DNA of 64,000 nt. Origin: Microthrixaceae bacterium (GTDB lineage: Bacteria > Actinomycetota > Acidimicrobiia > Acidimicrobiales > Microtrichaceae). The DNA is taken from the NCBI GenBank assembly GCA_020845705.1, contig JADLFH010000067.1, positions 36,455-100,454 of the forward strand, in the 5' to 3' direction. The translations under genes and the position numbers were made by a program. Shown one piece after another: positions 10,572 to 21,663 of the stretch; position 1 is the first letter of the stretch; each line of letters begins with the position of its first letter. Under the pieces are notes generated by a model. It was not told where the DNA came from and did not search any database. It saw only the letters and a program-made list of their open reading frames with translations.

Positions 10572-11120
10572 ATGTTGGCAACCCTGAGCGCACTTCTCGC
10601 CGAGGCGGCGGAGAAGAAGGAGACCGTCAACCCGGTCCTCCCGACCACGAACGAGATCGTCTATGGGGCCATCTTCTTCGTCCTCCTCCTGATCTTCATG
10701 TGGGCGGTGTGCCTGCCCCCGATCAAGAAGGCGATGCGCCAGCGTGACGAGCAGGTCCAAGCCGATCTGGAGGCCGCAGAGCGCGCCAACGCCGAGGCCG
10801 AACAGGTCCGCCGCGACTACGACGCCACCTTGGCAGAGGCCCGTGCCGAAGCGGCACGGATCGTCGAGGAGGCGCGACACGCGGCGGACGTTCGGCGCGG
10901 GGAGTTGATCGGCGCCGTGGAGACCGAGGTTGCTGCAAAGCGCCAGGCGGCTCTGGCCGAGCTGGAGGCGCAGCGGGCGGCTGCACTGGGTGACTTGCGA
11001 GACGAGGTGGCGGGCATCGCCGCCCAGGCGGCGTCACAAGTGGTGCAACAGCCATTGGACGCGGCAGCGCAGCGGTCCGTCGTCGACGAGTACGTCAACC
11101 AGGCCATCGCGGCCCGCTGA
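10572..11120 (+). CDS. atpF: F0 sector subunit b, first of two b-type genes
   Basis: Peripheral stalk protein, 182 aa: one N-terminal membrane helix (about 30-52, IVYGAIFFVLLLIFMWAVCL) followed by a long charged coiled coil rich in Ala, Glu and Arg. It anchors the alpha/beta hexamer to the membrane. A near-homologous gene of identical length follows 12 nt downstream, so the stalk is probably a b/b' heterodimer. Which copy corresponds to b and which to b' cannot be settled by eye. Confidence 0.92.
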   Translation: MLATLSALLAEAAEKKETVNPVLPTTNEIVYGAIFFVLLLIFMWAVCLPPIKKAMRQRDEQVQADLEAAERANAEAEQVRRDYDATLAEARAEAARIVEEARHAADVRRGELIGAVETEVAAKRQAALAELEAQRAAALGDLRDEVAGIAAQAASQVVQQPLDAAAQRSVVDEYVNQAIAAR

Positions 11121-11132
11121 GCGGAGAGACAC

Positions 11133-11681
11133 ATGCTGAGCACCATCGCACTCCTCGCCTCCGAGGAAGGCGCACACCACCCGAACGGCTACTGGCTGCC
11201 GGGCGATCTGAAGGAGGTCCTGTGGGGGACCCTCGCCTTCGTGATCGTATTCGGCCTGCTGTGGTGGAAGGCCGGACCCGCTCTGAAGAAGGCCATGGCC
11301 GGACGTACCGAGCGCATCGGTGACCACATGTCCGCCGCGGCTACGCAGCGGACAGAGGCCGAGGCCGAACGTGATCGGATCAAGGCCGCCCTCGCCGACA
11401 GCGACACCGAGGCGGCACGCATCGTCGAGGATGCGCGCCAGACCGCCGACGCGCTTCACACGGAGTTGGAGGCCCGCGCCGAAGCCGACGCCGTGGCGCT
11501 GCGCGAGCGTGGGGTGGCCGACATCGAAGCCGCCCAGCGCCAAGCCTTGGCCAACCTCACCGCCGAGGTCTCCCGGCTGGCCCTTGGTGCGGCCGAGAGG
11601 GTCGTGCACCACAACCTCGATGACGCTTCCCAGCAGGCGCTCATCGAGCAGTACATCAGCCAGGTCGGCGCGGCGAACTGA
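11133..11681 (+). CDS. F0 sector subunit b, second b-type gene (b or b')
   Basis: Also 182 aa with one N-terminal membrane helix (about 30-50, EVLWGTLAFVIVFGLLWWKAG) and a long coiled coil, beginning 12 nt after atpF. The motifs KKAMxxRxE(R/Q) and AARIVEDARQTAD correspond to those in the first copy, showing common descent. It ends 11 nt before the delta gene. In mycobacteria a b-like domain is fused to delta in this operon position, and this arrangement resembles the unfused state. Confidence 0.9.
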   Translation: MLSTIALLASEEGAHHPNGYWLPGDLKEVLWGTLAFVIVFGLLWWKAGPALKKAMAGRTERIGDHMSAAATQRTEAEAERDRIKAALADSDTEAARIVEDARQTADALHTELEARAEADAVALRERGVADIEAAQRQALANLTAEVSRLALGAAERVVHHNLDDASQQALIEQYISQVGAAN

Positions 11682-11692
11682 GGGCAGGACAC

Positions 11693-12220
11693 ATGAGCGA
11701 GACCCGATCTTCCGTATACGCAGAGGCCGTCCTTGCAATCGCCCGAGCCGAGGATGCCCTCGGAGCTGTGCCCGACGAGTTGTTCCGCTTCGCCGGCGCG
11801 CTGGAGGGCCACGACGAGCTTCGCGAGAAGCTCGGCGATCCGCACATCCCTGCCGCGCTGCGCCAACAGATCGTGCAGGACCTCATGGGCGACCGTGCCA
11901 CCAAGGCATCGGTGGCGGTCATAACGATGTTGGTGGGCGCGGGCCGGGTCGGCGACATCGCCAAGATCGCCCACGAGGTGGCCGCCGCTGCGGCGTCGAG
12001 TCGCGGCGAGCAGATCGCCGAGGTTCGCTCGGCGGTCGCGCTCACCGATGACCAACAGGCCCGCCTGGCCGCCGCACTTACCGCCCGCACCCAGCGGCCG
12101 GTCACAGTCCGCAACATCGTCGACCCCGCCGTCTTGGGCGGGGTCGTCACCACCATCGGCGACGCCGTGCTAGACGGCTCGGTCCGCACCCGCCTCACCC
12201 AGCTCCGCGACGCCTTCTGA
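11693..12220 (+). CDS. atpH: F1 sector subunit delta
   Basis: 175-aa soluble subunit linking the b stalk to the top of the alpha/beta hexamer. N-terminal helical domain with YAEAVLAIARAEDALGAV; C-terminal hallmark VRNIVDPAVLGGVVTTIGDAVLDGSVRTRLTQL (split here over the end of the protein). The standalone length equals a normal delta, not a b-delta fusion. Spacing of 11 nt from the preceding gene and 9 nt to atpA shows tight operon packing. Confidence 0.95.
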   Translation: MSETRSSVYAEAVLAIARAEDALGAVPDELFRFAGALEGHDELREKLGDPHIPAALRQQIVQDLMGDRATKASVAVITMLVGAGRVGDIAKIAHEVAAAAASSRGEQIAEVRSAVALTDDQQARLAAALTARTQRPVTVRNIVDPAVLGGVVTTIGDAVLDGSVRTRLTQLRDAF

Positions 12221-12229
12221 GAGGACGAC

Positions 12230-13858
12230 ATGGCTGAACTCACGCTCAACGCCAGCGACATCACCGCAGCGATCCGCAAGAACCTCGACGGCTACACGCC
12301 GGATCTCGAGCTGACCAAGGTCGGTCGCGTGGTCGAGGTCGGCGACGGCATCGCCCGCGTGTCGGGCCTCCCCGACGCGGCGGTCAACGAGCTGCTGGAA
12401 TTCGAGAACGGCATGCTCGGCCTGGCGCTCAACCTCGACGAGGAGTCGATCGGCGCGGTCGTGCTGGGCGAGGTCAACGAGATCCAGGAAGGCCAGTCGG
12501 TCCGCTCCACGGGCGAGATCCTCGATGTCCCCGTCGGCGACGGGCTGTTGGGTCGGGTCGTCAACGTGATGGGCGAACCCATCGACGGCAAGGGTCCGCT
12601 CACCAACGTGACGCGCCGCCGCATGGAGATCCAGGCGCCCGGCATCACCGGCCGCAAGCCGGTGCACGAGCCCATGCAGACCGGCATCAAGTCGATCGAC
12701 TCGCTCATCCCGATCGGTCGTGGACAGCGCGAGCTCATCATCGGCGACCGCAAGACCGGCAAGACCACCGTCGCCATCGACACGATCATCAACCAGCGTG
12801 GCCTGGGTGTGAACTGCATCTACGTGGCGATCGGCCAGAAGGCCTCCACGGTCGCCCAGACGGTGAGCCGCCTCACCGAGGCGGGCGCCATGGACTACAC
12901 GGTCGTGGTTGTCGCCCCAGCGTCGGATCCGGCACCGTTCAAGTACCTCGCCCCATATTCAGGCTGTGCCATGGGTCAACACTGGATGGAGAACTCGGGC
13001 CACGCCCTGGCCATCTACGACGACCTCTCCAAGCAGGCCGAGGCCTACCGCCAGGTGTCGCTGCTGCTGCGACGCCCACCGGGCCGTGAGGCGTACCCCG
13101 GCGACGTGTTCTACCTGCACTCGCGTCTGTTGGAGCGCGCCGCCAAGCTCTCCGACGCCAACGGCGCCGGGTCGCTCACCGCGCTGCCCATCATCGAGAC
13201 GAAGGCAGGCGATGTCTCCGCGTACATCCCGACCAACGTGATCTCGATCACCGACGGGCAGATCTTCCTTCAGGACGATCTGTTCAAGAACGGCGTCCGC
13301 CCGGCCATCGACGTGGGCATCTCGGTGTCACGCGTGGGTTCCGCGGCTCAGATCAAGGCCATGAAGACCGCTGTGGGCACCTTGAAGTCCGACCTACAGC
13401 AGTTCCGCGAGCTCGAAGCGTTCGCGGCGTTCGGTTCCGACCTCGATGCCGTTTCCAAGGCGCAGCTGGAGCGTGGCTACCGCCTGACCGAACTGCTGAA
13501 GCAGGGCGTAGGCGAGCCCATGCCCGTCGAGCGTCAGGTGGTCTCGCTCTTCGCCGGCACCCGTGGCTATCTCGACAATATCGATGCGTCACAGGTCCGT
13601 CGTTTCGAGTCGGAGCTCCTCGACTACTTCGACGCTCGTCACTCGGGACTGCTGGCCGACATCGTGTCCACGGGCAAGGTTGACGAGGATGCGCTCGACG
13701 CGGGCATCAAGGCCTTCGCAGCCGGCTTCCAGGTCGATGGAGCCGCTTCGGGAGCCGAGGAGCCCACGGGCGGTGCAGTCGATGCCGACACTGTGAAGGT
13801 CACCTCGCCGGTGCATCTCCCCGAGGACGAGACCACCATCGTCGAGGACGAGGACTGA
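12230..13858 (+). CDS. atpA: F1 sector subunit alpha
   Basis: 542-aa non-catalytic nucleotide-binding subunit of the F1 hexamer. P-loop [11 protein letters not shown] with Lys178, the [19 protein letters not shown] segment, and the alpha-type SISxDGQIFL and VSRVGSAAQ motifs are present. An acidic C-terminal extension of about 30 residues (ending TTIVEDED) exceeds the E. coli length of 513; similar tails occur in actinobacterial alpha subunits. ATG 12230 follows GAGAGGA closely. Confidence 0.97.
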   Translation: MAELTLNASDITAAIRKNLDGYTPDLELTKVGRVVEVGDGIARVSGLPDAAVNELLEFENGMLGLALNLDEESIGAVVLGEVNEIQEGQSVRSTGEILDVPVGDGLLGRVVNVMGEPIDGKGPLTNVTRRRMEIQAPGITGRKPVHEPMQTGIKSIDSLIPIGRGQRELIIGDRKTGKTTVAIDTIINQRGLGVNCIYVAIGQKASTVAQTVSRLTEAGAMDYTVVVVAPASDPAPFKYLAPYSGCAMGQHWMENSGHALAIYDDLSKQAEAYRQVSLLLRRPPGREAYPGDVFYLHSRLLERAAKLSDANGAGSLTALPIIETKAGDVSAYIPTNVISITDGQIFLQDDLFKNGVRPAIDVGISVSRVGSAAQIKAMKTAVGTLKSDLQQFRELEAFAAFGSDLDAVSKAQLERGYRLTELLKQGVGEPMPVERQVVSLFAGTRGYLDNIDASQVRRFESELLDYFDARHSGLLADIVSTGKVDEDALDAGIKAFAAGFQVDGAASGAEEPTGGAVDADTVKVTSPVHLPEDETTIVEDED

Positions 13859-13869
13859 GGTAGCAGGCC

Positions 13870-16344
<2,475 letters not shown>

Positions 16345-16345
<1 letters not shown>

Positions 16346-16776
16346 TGGCGCTCCACGTCGAGCTCGTCTCCCCGGAGCGGATCGCGTATTCCGGTGACGC
16401 CAAGATGGTGATCGCCCGGACCACTGTCGGCGACATCGCGTTCATGAGCGGTCATGTGCCCTTCGTGGGGGTGCTCCAGACGTGGCCGGTGCGAGTCCTG
16501 CACGACAACGACAACGAGGACGTGATCGCTGTGCACCAGGGCTTCGTGGAGGTTTCGCCAACGGATGCCGAGGGCAACTCACGCGTGACGATCCTGTCCG
16601 ATGTCTGTGAGGTGTCCGACACCATCGACGTGGCGCGGGCCAAGGCTGCGAAGGACCGGGCAACCCATCTGCTGGCCGGCGATCCCAATGACGAAGCCGC
16701 CAGAGAGGCCCTCGCGCGCGCCGAGGTGCGCCTCGAGGTGGCGGGCCAGCCCAAAAGCGGCACGACCCACCCCTGA
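16345..16776 (+). CDS. atpC: F1 sector subunit epsilon
   Basis: 143 aa. The N-terminal beta-sandwich (VELVSPERIAYSGDAKMVIARTTVGDIAFMSGH) is typical. A helical C-terminal part (SDTIDVARAKAAKDRATHLL, EAAREALARAEVRLEV) can act as the inhibitory ratchet in this family. It is the last gene of the operon and is translationally coupled to atpD by a TGATG overlap. Confidence 0.95.
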
Positions 16777-16778
16777 AC

Positions 16779-16794
16779 CCCGGCGTTCGTCGGG
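16779..16794 (+). terminator. Hairpin after atpC
   Basis: CCCGGC-GTTC-GTCGGG forms a 6-bp stem (one G-T pair) with a 4-nt loop, 3 nt after the atpC stop. No T-tract follows, so it may be a weak terminator or a 3'-end stabiliser rather than a classical Rho-independent site. Confidence 0.3.
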
Positions 16795-16806
16795 ATGAGG
16801 ACGGGA

Positions 16807-16812
16807 TATCGT
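16807..16812 (+). promoter_or_regulatory. Leaderless-type -10 of the SDR gene
   Basis: TATCGT ends 7 nt before ATG 16820, placing the predicted first transcribed base at or next to the start codon. No Shine-Dalgarno is present. Confidence 0.5.
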
Positions 16813-16819
16813 CGCCCCG

Positions 16820-17623
16820 ATGACAGCACTTCGTTGGGCGACGGCGCTGGTGACCGGTGCATCTTCCGGCATCGGCGAGGCCTTCGCCCGTCAGTTGGCC
16901 TCCGAAGGAACCGATCTCGTCGTGGTGGCGCGCAGCGCGCAGCGCCTCGATGCGCTGCGTGACGAACTGGAAGGCCTCCACGGCATCGACATCGAGGTCA
17001 TGGTCGCCGATCTGAGCGATCCCGCCGAGCGCGACCGGGTAGCCGAACGGGTGGGTGACAGCTCGCGGCCCATCCACCTCCTGGTCAACAACGCCGGGTT
17101 CGGCACCTCGGGGCGGTTCTGGGAACTTCCGCTGGAAGGCGAGGATGAGGAGGTCGCTCTCAACGTGGTGGCCGTCGTCCACCTGACCCACGCCGCTCTT
17201 GTGGCGATGGTTTCGAGAGGCGCCGGCACCGTCATCAACGTCGCGTCGGTAGCCGGACTGCTGCCCACACCTGGGTCAGCGACCTACGCGGCAACGAAGG
17301 CGTACCTCAACAGCTTCGGCGACTCCGTTCACGAGGAGTTGGCCGGCACCGGCGTGACGCTCACAACGGTCTTGCCGGGCTTCACCAGGACAGGGTTCCA
17401 GGAGCGAGCGAATGTCACCGACGAGATGGAACAGCGCATCCCTCGGTTCATGTGGACCACCCGTGAGGAAGTGGTCCGCGAGACACTCGACGGCGCCGCC
17501 GCGGGCAAGGCCCGGGTGGTCCCGGGTGTCGTGTACAAGGGCACCAGCGCGACGCTCGACCTGCTGCCACGTGGGCTGATACGTCGAGCCGCCGCAGCGG
17601 CGACCCGCGGTCGACCGCTGTGA
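16820..17623 (+). CDS. SDR-family NAD(P)-dependent oxidoreductase
   Basis: 267-aa classical short-chain dehydrogenase. Nucleotide-binding TGASSGIGEAF is at the N-terminus, NNAG in LLVNNAGFGTSG, and the catalytic pair Tyr156-x3-Lys160 in YAATKAYLNSF. A C-terminal segment (VVRETLDGAAAGKARVVPG and a basic tail) resembles the uncharacterised DltE/YqjQ-like SDRs that act on lipid or ketone substrates, so the substrate is unknown. It lies 43 nt after the atp operon with its own promoter-like -10 and converges on glpX with a 13-nt gap. Confidence 0.88.
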   Translation: MTALRWATALVTGASSGIGEAFARQLASEGTDLVVVARSAQRLDALRDELEGLHGIDIEVMVADLSDPAERDRVAERVGDSSRPIHLLVNNAGFGTSGRFWELPLEGEDEEVALNVVAVVHLTHAALVAMVSRGAGTVINVASVAGLLPTPGSATYAATKAYLNSFGDSVHEELAGTGVTLTTVLPGFTRTGFQERANVTDEMEQRIPRFMWTTREEVVRETLDGAAAGKARVVPGVVYKGTSATLDLLPRGLIRRAAAAATRGRPL

Positions 17624-17636
17624 TCGAACAGCGAGC

Positions 17637-18611
17637 TCAGTCGACGAGCTTGGTGGGTTGGTGCTGGGAATCGACGCGGCGGACGGTGCCCGAGCGGGAG
17701 CGCATAACCAGGGACTGCGTTGTGGTTACGTTTCCCCGTTCGTAGTGAACGCCGCGGAGCAGCTCTCCGTCGGTGATGCCCGTTGCGGCGAAGAAGCAGT
17801 TGTCTCCGGCCACGAGGCGATCGGTCGTCAGGACCTCGTCGAGGTCGTAACCCAACTCCAGGGCAGCGTTGCGCTCTTCGTCGTTGCGCGGCCAGAGCTT
17901 GCCCTGGATGCCCCCGCCCATGCACTTGAGGGCAGCCGCGGCGATCACGCCCTCGGGGGTTCCGCCCACGCCGAACATGATGTCGGCACCTGAGCCGGGC
18001 CACGCGGTGGAGATGGCGCCGGCCACGTCTCCGTCAGGGATGAGTCGAATGCGGGCACCGGTTGCACGGACTGCGGCGATCAGCTCGCTGTGGCGGTCAC
18101 GGTCGAGGATCACCACGGTGAGGTTCTGCACCTTGTCGCCCTTGGCCTTTGCCACCTGTTCGAGGTTGTGCGCGACCGGTGCGTCGATGTCGATGACATC
18201 ACGTGCCGCGGGCCCGACCGCAAGCTTGTCCATGTACACGCAAGGGCCCGGGTTGAACATCGTGCCCGCCTCGCTGACAGCGATGACAGCGAGCGCGTTG
18301 CCGCGTCCCAGGGAGGTGAGCGTGGTGCCGTCGATGGGGTCCACTGCGATGTCGCAGTCGGAGCCGGTGCCGTCTCCGACCACCTCGCCGTTGTAGAGCA
18401 TCGGTGCCTCGTCCTTTTCGCCCTCGCCGATGATCACGGTGCCGCGCATCGCGACCGAGGTGAGCATGTGGCGCATGGCATCGACGGCCGCCCCGTCGGC
18501 GGCGAGCTTGTCGCCGGCGCCCACCCAGGGAGAGGCCGCCATCGCGGCGGCCTCGGTGACCCGGACGAGCTCCATCGCCAAGTTGCGGTCAGGTGCCTGT
18601 TTCGATCCCAT
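17637..18611 (-). CDS. glpX: Class II fructose-1,6-bisphosphatase
   Basis: Gluconeogenic enzyme hydrolysing fructose-1,6-bisphosphate to fructose-6-phosphate, Mg/Mn dependent. The family motifs [47 protein letters not shown] and [19 protein letters not shown] are present. ATG 18611 gives 324 aa and the usual N-terminus just before [12 protein letters not shown] at 18662 would add 17 residues without support from the family, and neither start has a strong Shine-Dalgarno. It is the usual sole FBPase type in actinobacteria. Transcribed divergently from the next gene. Confidence 0.93.
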   Translation of the reverse strand: MGSKQAPDRNLAMELVRVTEAAAMAASPWVGAGDKLAADGAAVDAMRHMLTSVAMRGTVIIGEGEKDEAPMLYNGEVVGDGTGSDCDIAVDPIDGTTLTSLGRGNALAVIAVSEAGTMFNPGPCVYMDKLAVGPAARDVIDIDAPVAHNLEQVAKAKGDKVQNLTVVILDRDRHSELIAAVRATGARIRLIPDGDVAGAISTAWPGSGADIMFGVGGTPEGVIAAAALKCMGGGIQGKLWPRNDEERNAALELGYDLDEVLTTDRLVAGDNCFFAATGITDGELLRGVHYERGNVTTTQSLVMRSRSGTVRRVDSQHQPTKLVD

Positions 18612-18685
18612 CCGCTTGACGATATCGAGGGATCCGCCGCCCCTCCGAATCTTGTCGCCCACCAGAGGGGTCGGGGCGTGACAAC

Positions 18686-19513
18686 ATGCGGGTCGTGACT
18701 GACGAGCAGGACATCGACGAGGCGGCGGCGAGCGACGAAGCCGAGGACGAGACGGAGGGCTTCGGCGACCTCGACCCCGACGGTGTCATCGGAGAGGTGG
18801 AGCACCTCGGCGCACTGGCCGATCGGGTAGAGGATCGGCTCACCTTCGACTGCACCGAGTGGTCGGGTGAGTCGCGCTCGTTGCTCGACGCGATGCTCTC
18901 CAGCGTGGGGATCGCCCACTACTGGCAGGGAACGGTGCTGGGCGTGCCACCCGACGAGGAGGCACGCGTGGAGGCCGTCATCGACGAGGTAATGGCCGCG
19001 GCCACACCGTCGCTCGAGGCAGGCCGTGACAAGGTCGCCTACGAGGTGGGCTCATGGTCCGCAGCGCTCCAGTCGAGCCTGGCCGAATCCCTGGTGGTGG
19101 CCGACATCCCCTACGAGTGGGACGGGCAGGGAGACCTCGTGGTGTACGCGGAGGACGAGGAGCGGGTGGAGGAGATCTTCGACCAGCTCCCCGATCCCGA
19201 TGACCCGGAGTTGTCCTCCGACGACGATGTGACGGTGCAGGACCTGTTGTCTCGGCTTTTCGTGGCCACAGGCCAACTTGCCCGCAAGCCCCGCGACGCG
19301 GACTCCGTCCTGGATGTCGCCGAGGTGATGGATCAGCTCGAACGGCTGCCGTTGCCCTTCGGGTTCGAGTCGGCGGCATGGAAGAACCTGGTGGCACTGG
19401 GCGCTCATCTGCACTCTGCGCTGACCGAGGAGGATCCCGATCTCCAACTCGACGATGAGGAGGTCAAGGAGCGGGCGGCGGCGTTACGCACCACCGTCCG
19501 CCACTACGTGTGA
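18686..19513 (+). CDS. Acidic protein of unknown function with two similar alpha/beta units
   Basis: 275 aa, not recognised. The first 55 residues are highly acidic. Two related segments follow, each with an aromatic-x-W motif and an ExxVExI helix: [24 protein letters not shown], then [25 protein letters not shown] (each split here at its centre). This suggests a duplicated ferredoxin-like or DUF2007-like signal-transducing fold. The C-terminal half is helical and ends in a domain with [15 protein letters not shown]. No signal peptide or membrane segment is seen. Start ATG 18686; GTG 18695 is an alternative. It is divergent from glpX. Confidence 0.75.
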   Translation: MRVVTDEQDIDEAAASDEAEDETEGFGDLDPDGVIGEVEHLGALADRVEDRLTFDCTEWSGESRSLLDAMLSSVGIAHYWQGTVLGVPPDEEARVEAVIDEVMAAATPSLEAGRDKVAYEVGSWSAALQSSLAESLVVADIPYEWDGQGDLVVYAEDEERVEEIFDQLPDPDDPELSSDDDVTVQDLLSRLFVATGQLARKPRDADSVLDVAEVMDQLERLPLPFGFESAAWKNLVALGAHLHSALTEEDPDLQLDDEEVKERAAALRTTVRHYV

Positions 19514-19542
19514 GGCGAAGACGGCGGTCCGCCGCCGCGGGA

Positions 19543-19548
19543 TAGCGT
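19543..19548 (+). promoter_or_regulatory. Leaderless-type -10 of the J-domain gene
   Basis: TAGCGT with exactly 6 nt to GTG 19555, which places the predicted +1 on the start codon itself. No Shine-Dalgarno is visible. Confidence 0.55.
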
Positions 19549-19554
19549 TGCCCG

Positions 19555-20265
19555 GTGATCCTGGCGTCGCTCGACTCCTTCCTGTCGCGACCGATCGCGC
19601 CAACCCGTCGAGTCGCCCTGGGGTCGATGGCGCTGCCTGTGGATCCGTCTCCGGGCTTCGGTGGCGTCCTGTTGGGTGGCATCCTCGCCCGATTCGCCCG
19701 CGAGCTCGACGACGAGATGATCGAGGAGGTCACCTGGCTCGCGGCGGAGCTGCGGGCCGGGCGACGGATTCCCCAACCACGGCTTCGCCACCGACTCCAA
19801 AGCGACCGCGTCGGCCTCCAGCGGTCACGTCATCGGCTCGTGGGGGTAGGCGAGACGGTGCGCTTCGAGCTCGACGAGGAACGTGGAACGCCTGCTCAAC
19901 ACGTCCTCTGCGCCGTCTACGCGGCAGGCACCCTCGGCGATGCGCAGCGGCCGGCGATCTTCGACGCCATGGCGCGGGGGCTGCACTGGCGCGGCGAGCT
20001 GGGTGCCTCTCTGGTGGCCCATCTGGGTGGGAGAGGGGTGGATGCGGGGGTGTCGATGGTGGGTGACCCGATCCGCTGGGCTCTGGGGGTGCTCGCATTG
20101 GGCAACGTGGACCGCGCCCGGGGCGTGCCGACCCGCCACTTGGTGCAGCGGGCCTACAGGGACGGGCTCCGAGGCGCGCACCCGGATCACGGCGGCGACG
20201 GTCGCCAGGCGGCCGAGCGGATCGCCCAGCTGGTCGAGGCCCGTCGCATCCTCCTTGCCAAATGA
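19555..20265 (+). CDS. Protein with C-terminal J-domain
   Basis: 236 aa starting at GTG 19555. The last 65 residues fit a DnaJ-type J-domain: ALGVLALGNVDRARGVP (helix I region), RHLVQRAYRDGLRGA (helix II), the invariant HPD at residues 209-211 followed by HGG, and helix III (AAERIAQLVEARRILL). The N-terminal 165 residues match nothing I recognise; they carry RRIPQPRLRHRLQSDRVGLQRSRH, strongly basic, and no zinc-finger Cys. J-domains stimulate DnaK-type ATPases, so a specialised Hsp70 co-chaperone is likely. Its stop overlaps the next start (ATGA). Confidence 0.75.
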   Translation: MILASLDSFLSRPIAPTRRVALGSMALPVDPSPGFGGVLLGGILARFARELDDEMIEEVTWLAAELRAGRRIPQPRLRHRLQSDRVGLQRSRHRLVGVGETVRFELDEERGTPAQHVLCAVYAAGTLGDAQRPAIFDAMARGLHWRGELGASLVAHLGGRGVDAGVSMVGDPIRWALGVLALGNVDRARGVPTRHLVQRAYRDGLRGAHPDHGGDGRQAAERIAQLVEARRILLAK

Positions 20266-20885
20266 AGCCCCGATCCGGGCGAAAGCGGCGACCGAATCAG
20301 TTGGAATCCTTGCCCTGTTCGGGGGTTGAGGGGGTCCTGCTGACACCGGGGGCAGGGGCATCGGCGGATCATCATCTGCTGGTGGCGCTCCAAGCCGCGC
20401 TCGCGCCGCTACCGGTGCGGCGCATGGACTTCCCCTACCGCAAGGCAGGTCGCAAAGCCCCGGATCGTGCACCGGTGTTGATCGGGGCGATCCGCGACGA
20501 GCTCGCCGACTTCTGCGATGAGTTGGGCACAACGCCGGATCGGATCGTGCTGGGCGGGCGCTCGATGGGTGGCCGCATGTGCTCGCTGGCAGTCGCCGAG
20601 TCGACTCCCGCAGCGGGGCTCGTGTTGTTGTCCTATCCGCTGCACCCACCGGGCAAACCCGATCGCATGCGAACCGAACATCTGCCCCGCATCGCTGTGC
20701 CCTGCCTGTTCGTCAGCGGTGATCGCGACCCCTTCGGCACGGTGGATGAGCTCACCGACGCCATCAAGTCGATCCCCTCCGAGGTGACCCACCGCCGGCT
20801 GTCGGGGGGACACGACCCCAAACCGGTCCATGACGAGCAGATCTGCACGTGGGTCCTCGAGTGGGTGCAGTCGATCAGGCTATGA
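20262..20885 (+). CDS. Alpha/beta hydrolase of the TEX30/KANL3 type
   Basis: 207 aa. It shows the small alpha/beta-hydrolase layout of the TEX30/KANL3-like family: oxyanion region LLTPGAGASADHHLL, nucleophile elbow GGRSMGGR with Ser101, acidic residue in FVSGDRDPFG, and histidine in LSGGHDPKP. The length of about 210 is typical. The substrate is unknown. Start ATG 20262 overlaps the preceding stop by 4 nt, so it is co-translated with the J-domain protein. Its 3' end overlaps the convergent L,D-transpeptidase gene by 11 bp. Confidence 0.82.
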   Translation: MKPRSGRKRRPNQLESLPCSGVEGVLLTPGAGASADHHLLVALQAALAPLPVRRMDFPYRKAGRKAPDRAPVLIGAIRDELADFCDELGTTPDRIVLGGRSMGGRMCSLAVAESTPAAGLVLLSYPLHPPGKPDRMRTEHLPRIAVPCLFVSGDRDPFGTVDELTDAIKSIPSEVTHRRLSGGHDPKPVHDEQICTWVLEWVQSIRL

Positions 20886-21663
20886 CCTCGACCGGCGTCC
20901 CCAGCGGCAGGAGCCCCACTAGCTGGCTGAGGTCTTCGTTGAGCAGCCTGATGCAACCGTGGCTCACATCGGTGCCAACCGTCTCGGGCTGGTTCGTGCC
21001 GTGGATGCCGATCACCCCGTCGCCGAACTGGTCGCTCTCGGTGATGACGTTCGAGAAGCCGGACAATCCGAAGGCATACGGCCCGTAGGCGCCGTCGGAG
21101 TTGGTGGGCCGCAGCAGCTCCTTGATGAAGAAGACGCCTCCCGGCGTGGGGGTCTCGGTGGTTCCGACCCCGATGGGGAAGTCCTTGATGACCTCATCGC
21201 CTCCCTGGGTCACCCGCAGCCGATGCTCGGTCAGCGCGATCGTGACGACCAGGTCGGTGAATGAGATCGTCACATCGGATGCACGCACCCAGGCCGTGCT
21301 GCCGTTCGGACGGACGGGCAGGGCCACCTCCAACCACTCCTCGCCGTCGGCCTGAACGCCCCGCTGCAACACGAGGAACGTGGCGATCACCCCGTGTTCG
21401 TTGGGGTTGGGGACCGTGATCGGCGACTCCTCGCCGCCGGCGGTCTGGAAGAGCGCAACCGGCTGGTCCGCGGTGGGCGCAGTGGCGATGTAGTGCCGGC
21501 CGGGGGGATCGGGCATCGTCGTGGTGGTGTCCGACGGCGAGGTGGGGGGAGGTTTCCAGTCGTTCTTGCTGTCGTAGGTGACGCGTTCGGTCGAACCGCA
21601 GGCGACGGCCCCGACGAGCAGCAGGCCGGCGGCGATGATCGTGGCGAGACGATGTCGGGTCAC
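20875..21663 (-). CDS. L,D-transpeptidase lipoprotein (YkuD domain)
   Basis: Cell-wall enzyme that cross-links peptidoglycan stem peptides (3-3 links) or attaches proteins to them. GTG 21663 follows GGAGG at 9 nt and gives a signal ending in lipobox VGAVACG. A long upstream extension of the frame is only an open shadow across the next gene. A Pro/Thr-rich linker and an SH3-like region precede the YkuD domain. The catalytic motif HGTNxP...SHGCIRL is intact with Cys237. 262 aa. The GTGA overlap (21660-21663) couples it to the upstream transporter gene on the same strand. Confidence 0.92.
   Translation of the reverse strand: MTRHRLATIIAAGLLLVGAVACGSTERVTYDSKNDWKPPPTSPSDTTTTMPDPPGRHYIATAPTADQPVALFQTAGGEESPITVPNPNEHGVIATFLVLQRGVQADGEEWLEVALPVRPNGSTAWVRASDVTISFTDLVVTIALTEHRLRVTQGGDEVIKDFPIGVGTTETPTPGGVFFIKELLRPTNSDGAYGPYAFGLSGFSNVITESDQFGDGVIGIHGTNQPETVGTDVSHGCIRLLNEDLSQLVGLLPLGTPVEVIA

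Noticed and set aside
17624..17636. Terminator between the convergent SDR and glpX genes
   Set aside because: The gap is 13 bp and shows no hairpin or T-tract.
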